Source of the DNA: Cognataquiflexum nitidum | GTDB taxonomy: Bacteria > Bacteroidota > Bacteroidia > Cytophagales > Cyclobacteriaceae | NCBI RefSeq assembly: GCF_022538055.1 | Contig: NZ_JAKZAM010000016.1 | Location: 48,178-112,177, forward strand | Direction of reading: 5' to 3' | Length of the DNA: 64,000 bases | Part shown: positions 8,698 to 17,392 of the stretch, in pieces | Layout: each line of letters begins with the position of its first letter | How positions within the stretch are numbered: position 1 is the first letter of the stretch | Notes under the pieces: generated by a model | What the model saw: only the letters and a program-made list of their open reading frames with translations | What the model was told of the DNA's origin: nothing | The model's database searches: none | Translations under genes and position numbers: made by a program

Positions 8698-10119
8698 TCA
8701 CTTCCCACTGAAAACCGGTCCGACAAAGCTTGTACTGATCCGATCGATGACTTCACCGTTTTGCATCAGCAGTAAGGTAACATCTTCCTGATTGACAAGC
8801 ATGTCTTTTTGGTCTTTTACAAGGAAGAACCTTCCGTCAAATTTTGCCTGACCATTCAAGGTCCAGTTTTGGTCACCGACGACTTCTACTGTGTATTTTT
8901 CATTTTCTGCCACTAGAGCTACTTTTTGGGCATCAAATGTCTTATTGATAAAACTTACTTCATAAAGGTTACTTATCTGACCGGTATCCCTAGCCTGATA
9001 AGTCATCCCCCTAAACCTCGTAACAGTAGCAGCCAAGTCTTCCCTAGTGGCTATCAATGTGATAAATGCCCCCATCAAAATGACCAACATGGCTGAATAG
9101 GCTTTCACCCTAGGGGTAATCAGCTTTTGCGTCCGGTGCATCACGCTGTTGTCTGAAGCATACCTGATCAAACCCTCCGGCCTATCCACCTTGACCATCA
9201 CTTCATCACAGACATCGATGCAGGCTGTACAGTTGACGCATTCCATTTGCACGCCATTACGAATATCAATCCCCGTAGGACAAACCTGAACACAGAGTCC
9301 GCAGTCGATACAATCACCTTTTGGTTCTTCTTCCATTTTGTTTTTGCGGATCGGCACGCGAGGCTCTCCCCTGACATGGTCATAGGTGACATTGATGGAG
9401 TTTGCATCAAGTAAAACCCCCTGCAGTCTGCCGTAAGGGCAAACCACAATACATGCCTGCTCCCGAAACCATGAAAACACAAAAAGGAAAATCCCGGTAA
9501 ATGCCATCAATCCAATAAATCCTGCCATATGGGCAGAAGGTGGTTGACTGACGATTTCCATTACTTGGTCCACTCCAATCAGGTAGGCCATCACCAAATG
9601 TGAAATCAAAAGAGATATCACCACAAAGATGGTCATCTTCACACCTTTCTTCCAGATTTTCTCACTGTTCCAAGGCATGTCATTGAGCTTCCTTTGTTGG
9701 TTGGCATCTCCCTCAATGGCGTACTCTATTTTTCGAAAAACCATTTCCAAAAACAAAGTCTGGGGACATGCCCACCCACAAAATATCCTTCCAAATACTG
9801 CGGTAAAAAGAATGATGAAAACAAAAAAGATCAATAACAGGAAAATCAGCAAATGGGTATCCTGAGGCCAAAATGCTGCCCCAAAGATGATAAACTTTCT
9901 CTCGAAGATGTTAAAGAGCATGTATGGCCTTCCGCCCACTTGGATAAAGGGACCTGCAAATAAAATGGCCAAAAGAACCCAAGAAAGATAAGTCCTCCAC
10001 TTGTAAAATTTGCCAGATACCTTTTTAGGATAAATCCAGTTCCGTTTTCCTTCCGAACTTACCGAAGCAAGTGAATCACGAAAATTTTCCGGATCTAAAT
10101 TTGGATTGAGCTTACTCAT
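8698..10119 (-). CDS. ccoG: Cytochrome c oxidase accessory protein CcoG (FixG/RdxA)
   Basis: This 473-residue membrane ferredoxin assists cbb3 biogenesis; in studied bacteria CcoG reduces Cu(II) for insertion into the oxidase. About five membrane segments are present, including RIFCGWACPQ (about 111-120). Two [4Fe-4S] motifs follow: C270, C273, C276, C280 and C294, C297, C300, C304. A C-terminal Ig-like domain (about 370-473) completes the family architecture. It sits 85 bases downstream of ccoP, and that gap contains a strong hairpin (10171-10198). Confidence 0.93.
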   Translation of the reverse strand: MSKLNPNLDPENFRDSLASVSSEGKRNWIYPKKVSGKFYKWRTYLSWVLLAILFAGPFIQVGGRPYMLFNIFERKFIIFGAAFWPQDTHLLIFLLLIFFVFIILFTAVFGRIFCGWACPQTLFLEMVFRKIEYAIEGDANQQRKLNDMPWNSEKIWKKGVKMTIFVVISLLISHLVMAYLIGVDQVMEIVSQPPSAHMAGFIGLMAFTGIFLFVFSWFREQACIVVCPYGRLQGVLLDANSINVTYDHVRGEPRVPIRKNKMEEEPKGDCIDCGLCVQVCPTGIDIRNGVQMECVNCTACIDVCDEVMVKVDRPEGLIRYASDNSVMHRTQKLITPRVKAYSAMLVILMGAFITLIATREDLAATVTRFRGMTYQARDTGQISNLYEVSFINKTFDAQKVALVAENEKYTVEVVGDQNWTLNGQAKFDGRFFLVKDQKDMLVNQEDVTLLLMQNGEVIDRISTSFVGPVFSGK

Positions 10120-10170
10120 AATCTTCGAGTTGAAAATTTAAATTACCGTAGCTGTGGTTTGGTAATTTTA

Positions 10171-10206
10171 ACCCCTGAGCAGGAATCTACTCAGGGGTAT
10201 TTTTTT
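10171..10206. terminator. Stem-loop between ccoP and ccoG
   Basis: The perfect 9-bp stem ACCCCTGAG/CTCAGGGGT (10171-10179, 10190-10198) has a 10-base loop. In the direction of the cco genes (minus strand) no proper T run follows it, whereas on the plus strand seven T follow (10200-10206). It therefore looks more like an mRNA-stabilising or partial-attenuation hairpin for the operon, or a terminator against antisense transcription. Confidence 0.5.
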
Positions 10207-11149
10207 ATTTGGCTTCAGCAATAGCTTCTGCAGTCACCGGAACAGCCACAGAGTCAGCTTTGGCAGGCTCAGCGCCTGCAGGTACATATCTTTCTCCCTC
10301 TGCTGCCTTGGGATTGGCAGGCGTGGTTCCTTGGAGCGTCAAGATAAAGCTAGCAACTTGCTGCATTTGTTCAGGACTTAACTGGTCTTGCCACGGAATC
10401 ATTCCTTTTTCGGGTACACCATATTTGATCACTTTGAAGATGTCATTGATCGATCCACCATGCTTCCAATATTCATCTGTAAGGTTGGAACCTACTCCTC
10501 CTCCACCATCTTGTGCATGACAAGCCACGCAGTTTGCACTGTAGATACTCTGACCGGCGGCAATAGCCATAGGGGTTTCATCAAACACCACTGAAGTTTC
10601 ATCTATGCTGGAGACTGCAAGTGCTTTATATTCTTCTATCTGTATAGCTGCAATTCGTTGCTCTTCTGCATATTCTTCGAGTTGGGTTTTGCCCAAGCCC
10701 AAAACAGTAAAGTAGGTGAAATAAACCACAGCAAAGCCTATGGTGAGGTAGAAGACGTTGACCAGCCAGGGCGGCATGTGGTTATCAAGTTCCACAATAC
10801 CGTCAAAACTGTGTTCCTTCATGAGTGCTTTCTCTTCTTTACTTCCCACAGGCTTCATTTTTCCTGTGACATATTTTATCTTAAACTCATCCCACCATGA
10901 AGGCTGATTTGCCATTTCAGGATTCTCTTTTCTGAATACCGCAGTCATAAACGTCATCAGATAAATCATCAAAACCAACAGCAAGACGATGACACCGAGT
11001 ACAACTCCCAGAATCACCAGAAGTGTCAGTTGGGTACTGTCCATATTTTGAAGATTTGCAAACCACTCAGATTCACTAGTCTGTGCGAAAGTAGGAAGTG
11101 CTGAAAACATCCCTGCCAATAGTAGAAATAAGGATTTAAACTTTTTCAT
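10205..11149 (-). CDS. ccoP: cbb3-type cytochrome c oxidase subunit III, CcoP (monoheme)
   Basis: This membrane-bound cytochrome c passes electrons to the CcoN core. I choose the ATG at 11149 (314 residues), not 11176, because a GAAGG lies just before it and the protein then starts with a clean signal-like segment (MKKFKSLFLLLAGMF). Two further hydrophobic helices lie near residues 45-70 and 130-150. The heme site is NCVACH with a distal Met in GMIPW. Only one CxxCH is present, whereas proteobacterial CcoP has two. The C-terminus is Ala/Pro/Glu-rich. The start overlaps the end of ccoQ by 14 bases. Confidence 0.9.
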   Translation of the reverse strand: MKKFKSLFLLLAGMFSALPTFAQTSESEWFANLQNMDSTQLTLLVILGVVLGVIVLLLVLMIYLMTFMTAVFRKENPEMANQPSWWDEFKIKYVTGKMKPVGSKEEKALMKEHSFDGIVELDNHMPPWLVNVFYLTIGFAVVYFTYFTVLGLGKTQLEEYAEEQRIAAIQIEEYKALAVSSIDETSVVFDETPMAIAAGQSIYSANCVACHAQDGGGGVGSNLTDEYWKHGGSINDIFKVIKYGVPEKGMIPWQDQLSPEQMQQVASFILTLQGTTPANPKAAEGERYVPAGAEPAKADSVAVPVTAEAIAEAK

Positions 11150-11327
11150 AGCCTTCGATATTTTGTGGTTCGTCATTGAAAGGCATTTCCTTCATGTGGT
11201 TGATGTATTTTTTGTCCACACTGATCACCCAGATAAACATCCCAATAAAGAAAATCACGAAGATCAACAAGGAGATGATGGGGTAGATTTCTATGTTCTC
11301 GATGGAACTTAATATGTCCTTTTTCAT
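11136..11327 (-). CDS. ccoQ: CcoQ-like small subunit of cbb3 oxidase
   Basis: This 63-residue protein has a single membrane helix (about residues 15-35, YPIISLLIFVIFFIGMFIWV) followed by a charged cytoplasmic tail. Size, topology and position between ccoNO and ccoP fit CcoQ/FixQ, which stabilises the assembled oxidase. Sequence alone is weak evidence for so short a protein; context decides. It overlaps ccoP. Confidence 0.78.
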   Translation of the reverse strand: MKKDILSSIENIEIYPIISLLIFVIFFIGMFIWVISVDKKYINHMKEMPFNDEPQNIEGYEKV

Positions 11328-11339
11328 AGTTCCTGATAT

Positions 11340-13472
11340 TTATGGGTTAGAGGCTGTAGTTTTTTTGATATCTGTTCCCAATCTCTGCAGATAAGCAATC
11401 AATGCGACCATTTCAGATTCTGGCATGACTTCGACTCCGGCTGTCTTTAGATTGGCGGCTATCTTATTTGCCTGCAAAGTTAGGTCTGCATTTGCCTGTG
11501 TATCATAACCTTCAGGATAGGGCACCCCCAATTTTTGAAGGGTTCGGATTTTTGCAGGAAGATCAGCATGCTCCATGATGTTAGTAGCCAACCATGGGTA
11601 AGGCGGCATCAAAGACCCAGGCGACATGGATGTAGGATCTACCATGTGGTGATAATGCCAGCTATCAGGATATTTTCCTCCCTCCCTATGCAAATCCGGA
11701 CCGGTACGCTTGGAACCCCAAAGGAATGGCCTGTCATATACAAATTCTCCAGCTTTGGAATATTCTCCATACCGCTCGGTTTCAGAACGGAATGGCCTGA
11801 TCATTTGTGAGTGACAACCCACACAACCATGTGAGATATACAAATCCCTTCCCTGAAGTTCAAGTGGGGTATAAGGAGTTACACTTGAAATCGTCGGAAC
11901 ATTAGATTTTACCAAGATAGTAGGAATGATCTCTATGGCTCCTCCTATCAAAATAGCGATGGTTGCCAAAATGGTGAAGAAAACAGGCTTTCTCTCCCAT
12001 GCCCTGTGCCAGTATTCTCCCGGTTCGGCTACATGCGGCCTCAAGGCCGGTGCTTCATCAGCCTCCTCAGCCATGAAATTACCCTGCTGGGCAGTTTTCA
12101 CCATATTGTATACCATCAGGAATGCACCAGCGAGATACAATACGCCACCAAAGGCCCTCAACATATACATAGGTTTGATTTGGATGACAGTCTCCAAGAA
12201 GTTTGGATAAGCCAATCTACCAGCCTCGGTAAACTCCTTCCACATTAATGACTGCGTCAAAGCTGCGACATACATAGGAAGTGCATAGAAAATAATCCCT
12301 ACGGTACCCATCCAGAAGTGGGTGGTGGCAAGTTTAGTAGAGTAAAGGTTTGTCTTCCACATTTTTGGCCATAACCAATACAACATGGCAAAAGTGAAGA
12401 AACCGTTCCAACCCAATCCTCCAATGTGCACGTGTGCGACAATCCAATCAGTATAGTGGGCTATGGCATTCACACTTTTCAAAGAAAGTAGCGGTCCCTC
12501 AAATGTTGCCATACCATATGCAGTCACAGCTACGACCATGAATTTCAATACTGGATCGACCCTTACCTTATCCCAAGCTCCTCTCAAAGTCAAAAGACCA
12601 TTGACCATACCGCCCCAAGATGGTGCAATCAACATCACTGAGAAAACAACTCCTAAGATTTGAGCCCATTCAGGCAAAGCGGTATACAACAAATGGTGAG
12701 GTCCTGCCCATATGTAAAGGAATATCAATGACCAAAAGTGGATGATGGAAAGCTTGTAAGAATAGACAGGTCTATTTGCAGCTTTTGGCAAATAATAATA
12801 CATCAATCCCAAGAATGGTGTGGTAAGGAAGAATGCAACAGCATTATGACCGTACCACCACTGAACCAAAGCATCTTGTACACCTGCATAGGCGGAGTAG
12901 CTTTTGAAAAAAGACACAGGCAAGGCCAGGGAATTAAAGATGTGGAGAACTGCCACTGTAACGAATGAAGCCAAATAGAACCAAATGGCGACATACATAT
13001 GCTTTTCTCTTCTTTTGATCAGGGCACCGATCATATTGGCCCCAAAAGCAACCCATACTATGGCTATCAAAATGTCAATCGGCCATTCTAATTCGGCATA
13101 TTCCTTTGAGGTCGTCAAACCCAGCGGAAGGGTGATAGCAGCCAAAAGAATAATCAATTGCCAACCCCAAAAGTGGAACCAACTTAGTGCTTTGTTCCAC
13201 ATGGGTGTTTTTAATAGTCTTGGCATGGAGTAATAAATCCCCGCGAAAATCGCATTGCCCACAAAGGCAAAAATCACCGCATTGGTATGTAGCGGTCTGA
13301 TTCTTCCAAAGGTGGTGTAGGGATTTCCCAAATTGGCCTCGGGCAAAAACAGCTGGGTGGCTGCTAAGACCCCGACCAGCATTCCGACAATGCCCCAAGC
13401 TATGGTGGCGACGCCGAAGTACTTTACGATCTTATTGTCGTAACTGAACTGTTCAAGTGTTGTTCCTGGCAT
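11340..13472 (-). CDS. ccoNO: Fused cbb3 oxidase subunits I and II (CcoN-CcoO)
   Basis: This 710-residue fusion joins the catalytic heme-copper subunit to the monoheme subunit. The CcoN part (about 1-480) has about 12 membrane helices. It contains LHTNAVIFAF (low-spin heme ligand region), WWYGHNAVAFFLT with YYYLPK (CuB His and the cbb3-specific helix VII region) and DWIVAHVHIGG (heme ligands). The CcoO part (about 520-710) carries HGCVGCHSQMIRP and the distal Met region SPGSLMPPYPWL. The complex reduces O2 to water at high affinity. Fused ccoNO genes are known in Bacteroidota. Confidence 0.95.
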   Translation of the reverse strand: MPGTTLEQFSYDNKIVKYFGVATIAWGIVGMLVGVLAATQLFLPEANLGNPYTTFGRIRPLHTNAVIFAFVGNAIFAGIYYSMPRLLKTPMWNKALSWFHFWGWQLIILLAAITLPLGLTTSKEYAELEWPIDILIAIVWVAFGANMIGALIKRREKHMYVAIWFYLASFVTVAVLHIFNSLALPVSFFKSYSAYAGVQDALVQWWYGHNAVAFFLTTPFLGLMYYYLPKAANRPVYSYKLSIIHFWSLIFLYIWAGPHHLLYTALPEWAQILGVVFSVMLIAPSWGGMVNGLLTLRGAWDKVRVDPVLKFMVVAVTAYGMATFEGPLLSLKSVNAIAHYTDWIVAHVHIGGLGWNGFFTFAMLYWLWPKMWKTNLYSTKLATTHFWMGTVGIIFYALPMYVAALTQSLMWKEFTEAGRLAYPNFLETVIQIKPMYMLRAFGGVLYLAGAFLMVYNMVKTAQQGNFMAEEADEAPALRPHVAEPGEYWHRAWERKPVFFTILATIAILIGGAIEIIPTILVKSNVPTISSVTPYTPLELQGRDLYISHGCVGCHSQMIRPFRSETERYGEYSKAGEFVYDRPFLWGSKRTGPDLHREGGKYPDSWHYHHMVDPTSMSPGSLMPPYPWLATNIMEHADLPAKIRTLQKLGVPYPEGYDTQANADLTLQANKIAANLKTAGVEVMPESEMVALIAYLQRLGTDIKKTTASNP

Positions 13473-13474
13473 AC

Positions 13475-13663
13475 TTACTTAGATTTTGTTGATGGTGATG
13501 GTTCTTTTTTATCTTTGGTTTTTGGTTCATTTTCAAATAATATCCGAATGGCCGGGGTATGGTTGTCATCAAACTGTCCTCCTTTCATCGCCCTAAAAAA
13601 CAGGAAAAGAAAAGATCCGGCGAGAATGAGACTGATTGCGATCAATACAAAAATGACTTCCAT
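13475..13663 (-). CDS. ccoS: cbb3 oxidase maturation protein CcoS
   Basis: This 62-residue protein is a single N-terminal membrane helix (MEVIFVLIAISLILAGSFLFLFF) followed by the family signature AMKGGQFDD and a Lys/Ser-rich tail. CcoS is required for cofactor insertion into CcoN. It lies directly between ccoI (2 bases away) and ccoNO (2 bases away), in the order usual for this locus. Confidence 0.9.
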   Translation of the reverse strand: MEVIFVLIAISLILAGSFLFLFFRAMKGGQFDDNHTPAIRILFENEPKTKDKKEPSPSTKSK

Positions 13664-13665
13664 GG

Positions 13666-16104
13666 TTACCAGATTTTGTCTTTTAGGCCCTTTCGGTAGG
13701 CGAGATAGTTAGTGGTCAGTGTGGTAAATACCACAACCGAAATACTGCTGATCGGCATCAGGATAGCACAGAACACAGGACTCACAAGTCCCTGTACTGC
13801 AAAATATACCCCGACGATATTGTAAGTAAAACTCAGTCCAAAACTGGCTTTGATGATTTTTCTGCTGGTTTTTGTAAAATTCAAAAAGGCAGGAAGCTTT
13901 TGGATCACCGCCGCATCCATGATGGCATCTGAAGCGGGTGAAAAATTGGTGATCTTGTCCGTCAATGCTATACCCACCTGACTTTCTCTCAATGCTCCTG
14001 CGTCATTAAGTCCATCCCCTATCATGAGGGTGTGGGCGCCGTTTTGGTTCAGGTTTTTGATAAAAGCAAGTTTGTCACTTGGACCCTGATTGAAGTTCAT
14101 CAATATTTGATTTCCAAAAACTTTGGTCAGATTGACCCGCTCGTGGTCCTGATCTCCTGAAAGAAAGTGAACAGGAAACTTTTCTTTGATTTCAGAAACC
14201 ACACTTTCTATCCCTTTGCGAAGACCACTCTGTATGAAAAAATAGCCCAATAACGTGTCCTCAACCGAAATAAAGACAAGGTTTCCTCCTGCTGGTAACC
14301 CCTCAGTTTTTGCTCCCACAAAGGCCGCTGAGCCCAACCTGATTTCTTGTGATTTGTAAATAGTCCTGAGGCCTTTTCCGGAAATCTCTTCCACTTCCTG
14401 AAGTTTGATCGCTTTGACACCATCAAGCCAGGTATTGACCCTATTGCTTAGTGCATGGGTAGATTGGTTAACCAAGGATTTGATAATTGATTTGGATTCA
14501 GCTGAAAGAGGCTCGCCAAAATATTTTACTGAGGCTTCTGCTGTAGAAGTCAGGGTTCCTGTTTTATCAAAAACTACTGTATCAACTTTGGCAAGTTTCT
14601 CAATGACATGGGAATTTTTGAGAAAGAATTTCCCTTGGCCAAATACTCGCAACGTATTGCCAAGAGTAAAGGGCGTAGACATGGCCAACGCACAAGGGCA
14701 GGTGATAATCAATACTGAGGTAAACGCCAACACTCCCATAGAAAGCTGTCCCGAAAATCCCCAGAACAGCAAAGCTCCAAATGCAATGGCCAAAACTGTG
14801 AACGTGAACTTACCAGAAATCCTGTTTGCCAGAGATTCCAGGCTGTTGACTTTTTCTTTCTCGAAGGCATCATTGTTCCACAAATCTGTCAAATAGCTTT
14901 GAGAAGGCGATTTCTGTACAGTCAATGTCAAAGCCTTTCCTTTTTGTCGGCCACCTGCATAGATCAACTCCCCTTTTCTTTTGGCAACGGGAACTTCCTC
15001 TCCTGTCACAAAACTGTAATCAATAAATGCCTCTCCTTCCAAAAGGATACTGTCCGCGGGAATCAATTCTTCATTCCTGACTTTGATGATATCGCCGACA
15101 TTCAGCTTGATCAAAGGAATCACTTCTTCCTCATCCCTTACCAATCTGGTGACGGCAACAGGAAAATAAGATTTGTAATCCCTGTCAAAAGAAAGTGTAT
15201 CGTAAGTTTTCTGTTGATAATATTTGCCTATCAAAAGAAAGAAAAGCAAGCCTCCCATGGTGTCCATGTAGCCTTCGTTCCCCAAAATGAATATATCAAA
15301 AAGGCTATAGGTAAATAAAGTGACTATCCCGATGGCAATCGGCACATCCATATTGACTGCCTTGTTGCGGATGGAAAGCCAAGCAGAGCGATAGTAATCC
15401 GTAGCGGCATAAAAAAACACCGGCAAGGAAAGCATTACATTCAGGTAATTGAAGGTTTTTTTGAACCCTACACCAAGAAGTTCAGCTTCTGCAAAATACT
15501 CCGGCAAGCTGAAGAGCATCATATTGCCAAAGCAAAATCCGGCAACGGCAAGTTTGTAAATCAGTTTTTTATCGGTGACTTCCACCGTCTTTTTGTCCGC
15601 ATCCGCCAAATTGATAGTAGGCTCATACCCGATTCGGGAAAGTAGCCTGACGATTTCTCTAAGGCTGATTTTGTCGTGTAGGTATTTGACCTGGACTTTC
15701 TTTTTGATGAAATCAACCCGTCCGGACACAATACCCGGGTGAAGTCTATGGAGGTTTTCTAGAAGCCAAATACAAGAAGCACAATGGATCAGGGGAATGG
15801 AAAAAGTAATATGGGTTTCTTCACTATTTTGGAAATCAACCAATTTCCTGACAATATCCTTGTCATCAAGGTAATCGAACCTGTTATCCCTCCTGGAAAC
15901 TGACTTTTGACTCAGCCCGGGCTTATCTGCTATTTTGTAATAAGAACACAGATCACTTTCACTCAGGACTTCATAAACCAGTTTACAGCCAGTACAGCAA
16001 AAATCCTTTTCTCCGATATGGAGAATTTCATCTTTGCATTCCTCCCCGCAGTGGTAGCAAGTGGAGGTTTCCCGTCTGATGGATATGTTGACCTGATTTG
16101 ACAT
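13666..16104 (-). CDS. ccoI: Copper-translocating P1B-type ATPase CcoI/FixI
   Basis: I choose the ATG at 16104 (812 residues); the frame can be extended to a TTG at 16113 but without support. The N-terminus has a Cys-rich metal-binding module (CYHCGEEC ... CCTGC, about 16-40) and an HMA domain with CASC. The ATPase core follows with the transport motif TCPCALAMSTP, the phosphorylation site DKTGTLT and the hinge GDGLNDAGAL. In studied bacteria CcoI exports Cu for cbb3 assembly. It opens the cco block; a 62-base gap separates it from the Usp-like gene upstream. Confidence 0.93.
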   Translation of the reverse strand: MSNQVNISIRRETSTCYHCGEECKDEILHIGEKDFCCTGCKLVYEVLSESDLCSYYKIADKPGLSQKSVSRRDNRFDYLDDKDIVRKLVDFQNSEETHITFSIPLIHCASCIWLLENLHRLHPGIVSGRVDFIKKKVQVKYLHDKISLREIVRLLSRIGYEPTINLADADKKTVEVTDKKLIYKLAVAGFCFGNMMLFSLPEYFAEAELLGVGFKKTFNYLNVMLSLPVFFYAATDYYRSAWLSIRNKAVNMDVPIAIGIVTLFTYSLFDIFILGNEGYMDTMGGLLFFLLIGKYYQQKTYDTLSFDRDYKSYFPVAVTRLVRDEEEVIPLIKLNVGDIIKVRNEELIPADSILLEGEAFIDYSFVTGEEVPVAKRKGELIYAGGRQKGKALTLTVQKSPSQSYLTDLWNNDAFEKEKVNSLESLANRISGKFTFTVLAIAFGALLFWGFSGQLSMGVLAFTSVLIITCPCALAMSTPFTLGNTLRVFGQGKFFLKNSHVIEKLAKVDTVVFDKTGTLTSTAEASVKYFGEPLSAESKSIIKSLVNQSTHALSNRVNTWLDGVKAIKLQEVEEISGKGLRTIYKSQEIRLGSAAFVGAKTEGLPAGGNLVFISVEDTLLGYFFIQSGLRKGIESVVSEIKEKFPVHFLSGDQDHERVNLTKVFGNQILMNFNQGPSDKLAFIKNLNQNGAHTLMIGDGLNDAGALRESQVGIALTDKITNFSPASDAIMDAAVIQKLPAFLNFTKTSRKIIKASFGLSFTYNIVGVYFAVQGLVSPVFCAILMPISSISVVVFTTLTTNYLAYRKGLKDKIW

Positions 16105-16166
16105 TTGGTACAATTTAGCTAGATAAAACCCCTAAAAACATGACAAAAATCATCTAATTCAATGAT

Positions 16167-16802
16167 TTAAAAGGCTAGATAAAACGACAAACGATCATAC
16201 CACATGCCCCCTTTATAAAAATGAAAAAGTACTTTGGCTAGATCAGACTGGTAATTTTTGGTAGTTACCAAAAGGGTACAATGGTGTTTGACAGCATAAG
16301 ACCAAAAGTCACCGATCCTATTGAAATTAAATTTGATAAAAGAAGTTTCAGCAGTGGAACCGGTTACAAGCTGCACTATCTCCTGCTCTTCCCTCATTTT
16401 TGACTTGGGAATGAAACTGGGGGAAATGATAGTTGCCTTACTGTTTTTGATATTATCCTGAAAAAGTTCTATAAAGTTTTTGATTAATCTTGCAGATGCC
16501 GGAGTCCCGTCATAATGAAAAAGCAGGTTCTCAGTGGACATTTCTCTATCAAAGAGCAAAACTGGGATTCCACAAGGCTCATTCTCCAAAGCTTTCGGTT
16601 TTTCTAGTCCATGTAGCCAGTCTAATACTTCCGGTAGGTGTGCCGTGTAAAGAGTCGGACCCTGATGAGGATTGCACATCATTCCATTACCTCCTCTAGT
16701 AAGGTTAACCGGGAATCCCGAAGGCAGCCTTTCACAATAGTGAGACTTAATTATTTCCTCCGGAATTGCAAAATTTACCGTGTAGTCAACTTTCGAAACC
16801 AT
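16167..16802 (-). CDS. Hypothetical protein, distant universal stress protein (Usp)-like fold
   Basis: I do not recognise this 211-residue protein with certainty. The second half has the rhythm of a Usp domain: a strand into a loop (LLFHYDGTPASARLIKNF), a strand KATIISPSF, and later YAVKHHCTLLVTTK, the place where Usp proteins have 'adLiVmGt'. No signal peptide or membrane segment is seen. It lies directly upstream of ccoI on the same strand, and the promoter region carries an FNR/CRP-like palindrome. Usp genes are often co-regulated with cbb3 oxidase genes by FNR-family activators, which fits. The fold assignment is inference. Confidence 0.6.
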   Translation of the reverse strand: MVSKVDYTVNFAIPEEIIKSHYCERLPSGFPVNLTRGGNGMMCNPHQGPTLYTAHLPEVLDWLHGLEKPKALENEPCGIPVLLFDREMSTENLLFHYDGTPASARLIKNFIELFQDNIKNSKATIISPSFIPKSKMREEQEIVQLVTGSTAETSFIKFNFNRIGDFWSYAVKHHCTLLVTTKNYQSDLAKVLFHFYKGGMWYDRLSFYLAF

Positions 16803-16822
16803 AATTCCTCAATCCTAAGCTA

Positions 16823-16830
16823 CAAATCTA
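16823..16830 (-). promoter_or_regulatory. Candidate -7 element for the Usp-like/cco transcript
   Basis: The minus strand reads TAGATTTG (16830-16823), a perfect match to TAnnTTTG, 20-27 bases before the ATG at 16802. No TTG is found at the proper -33 distance, as expected for a promoter that needs an activator. Confidence 0.5.
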
Positions 16831-16870
16831 AAGTAAGGGTCAAATTTTTGGGGTGACATTAAGTAGGTTC

Positions 16871-16892
16871 AAACATGATTAATATCATGTTT
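16871..16892. promoter_or_regulatory. Candidate FNR/CRP-family operator upstream of the cbb3 locus
   Basis: A perfect inverted repeat AAACATGAT-TAAT-ATCATGTTT (9-base arms, 4-base centre) contains the core TGAT-N4-ATCA shared by FNR-type sites. Its centre (about 16881.5) is roughly 60-65 bases upstream of the start site predicted from the -7 element, the usual place for a class I activator. Confidence 0.55.
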
Positions 16893-17029
16893 TTGATTAA
16901 AAAGTGATTTGACTCTTCATATGCTTTGGCATAGAAATAATTTTAGATAGATGCTCTCCAATTTTTATTTTACTGAAAAAACAATATGTATATCCGCAAT
17001 TCTGCCACTTGTAAAATTTTGTTTCAATT

Positions 17030-17345
17030 CACCTCGAAAGGCTCGGTGTCTGTAAGTTTTATTTCTTGAGGAGGTTGAGCGAAGTCGAGGCCGTTTTGTC
17101 TAAAAGAAATAGAGGCAAGAATGCGGATAATCATAAAAAATAATATGGATGTACGCAATTATGACAGTAGATCGGATATCCATTTAAATTCTTGTCTGCG
17201 GACTGAAATGCCCGGTACATCGGTCTTCCGACTTCCGTCTTCCATCCCCACTGAAGAAGAATGTAGGGTCACTGGCAAAGAAGCGTTTATCCACGAAAAA
17301 CAATTACTTAAAATCCATTTTAGACATATTTTAGATAAAAAATGA
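17030..17345. repeat. Intergenic repeat copy 1 (degenerate dispersed element)
   Basis: The 590-base gap 16803-17392 holds the promoter/operator above plus this element. Bases about 17140-17345 are similar to 58030-58220. The best segment is 17213-17325, which contains CATCGGTCTTCCGACTTCC and AGAATGTAGGGT, matching 58102-58204 with scattered substitutions. A motif GAGGTTGAGCGAAGTCGAGG (near 17071-17090) resembles intergenic words I associate with Bacteroidota genomes. No open frame or RNA fold is convincing. Confidence 0.55.
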
Positions 17346-17392
17346 GTATTCTGAGATTGATTTCCCAAATTACTATCTCAAAGATGTAAACC

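Noticed and set aside
16118..16183. Repeated 12-base word GCTAGATAAAAC near the Usp-like stop and the ccoI start
   Set aside because: One copy lies within coding sequence, the repeat is short and AT-rich, and no symmetry or element boundary is visible.
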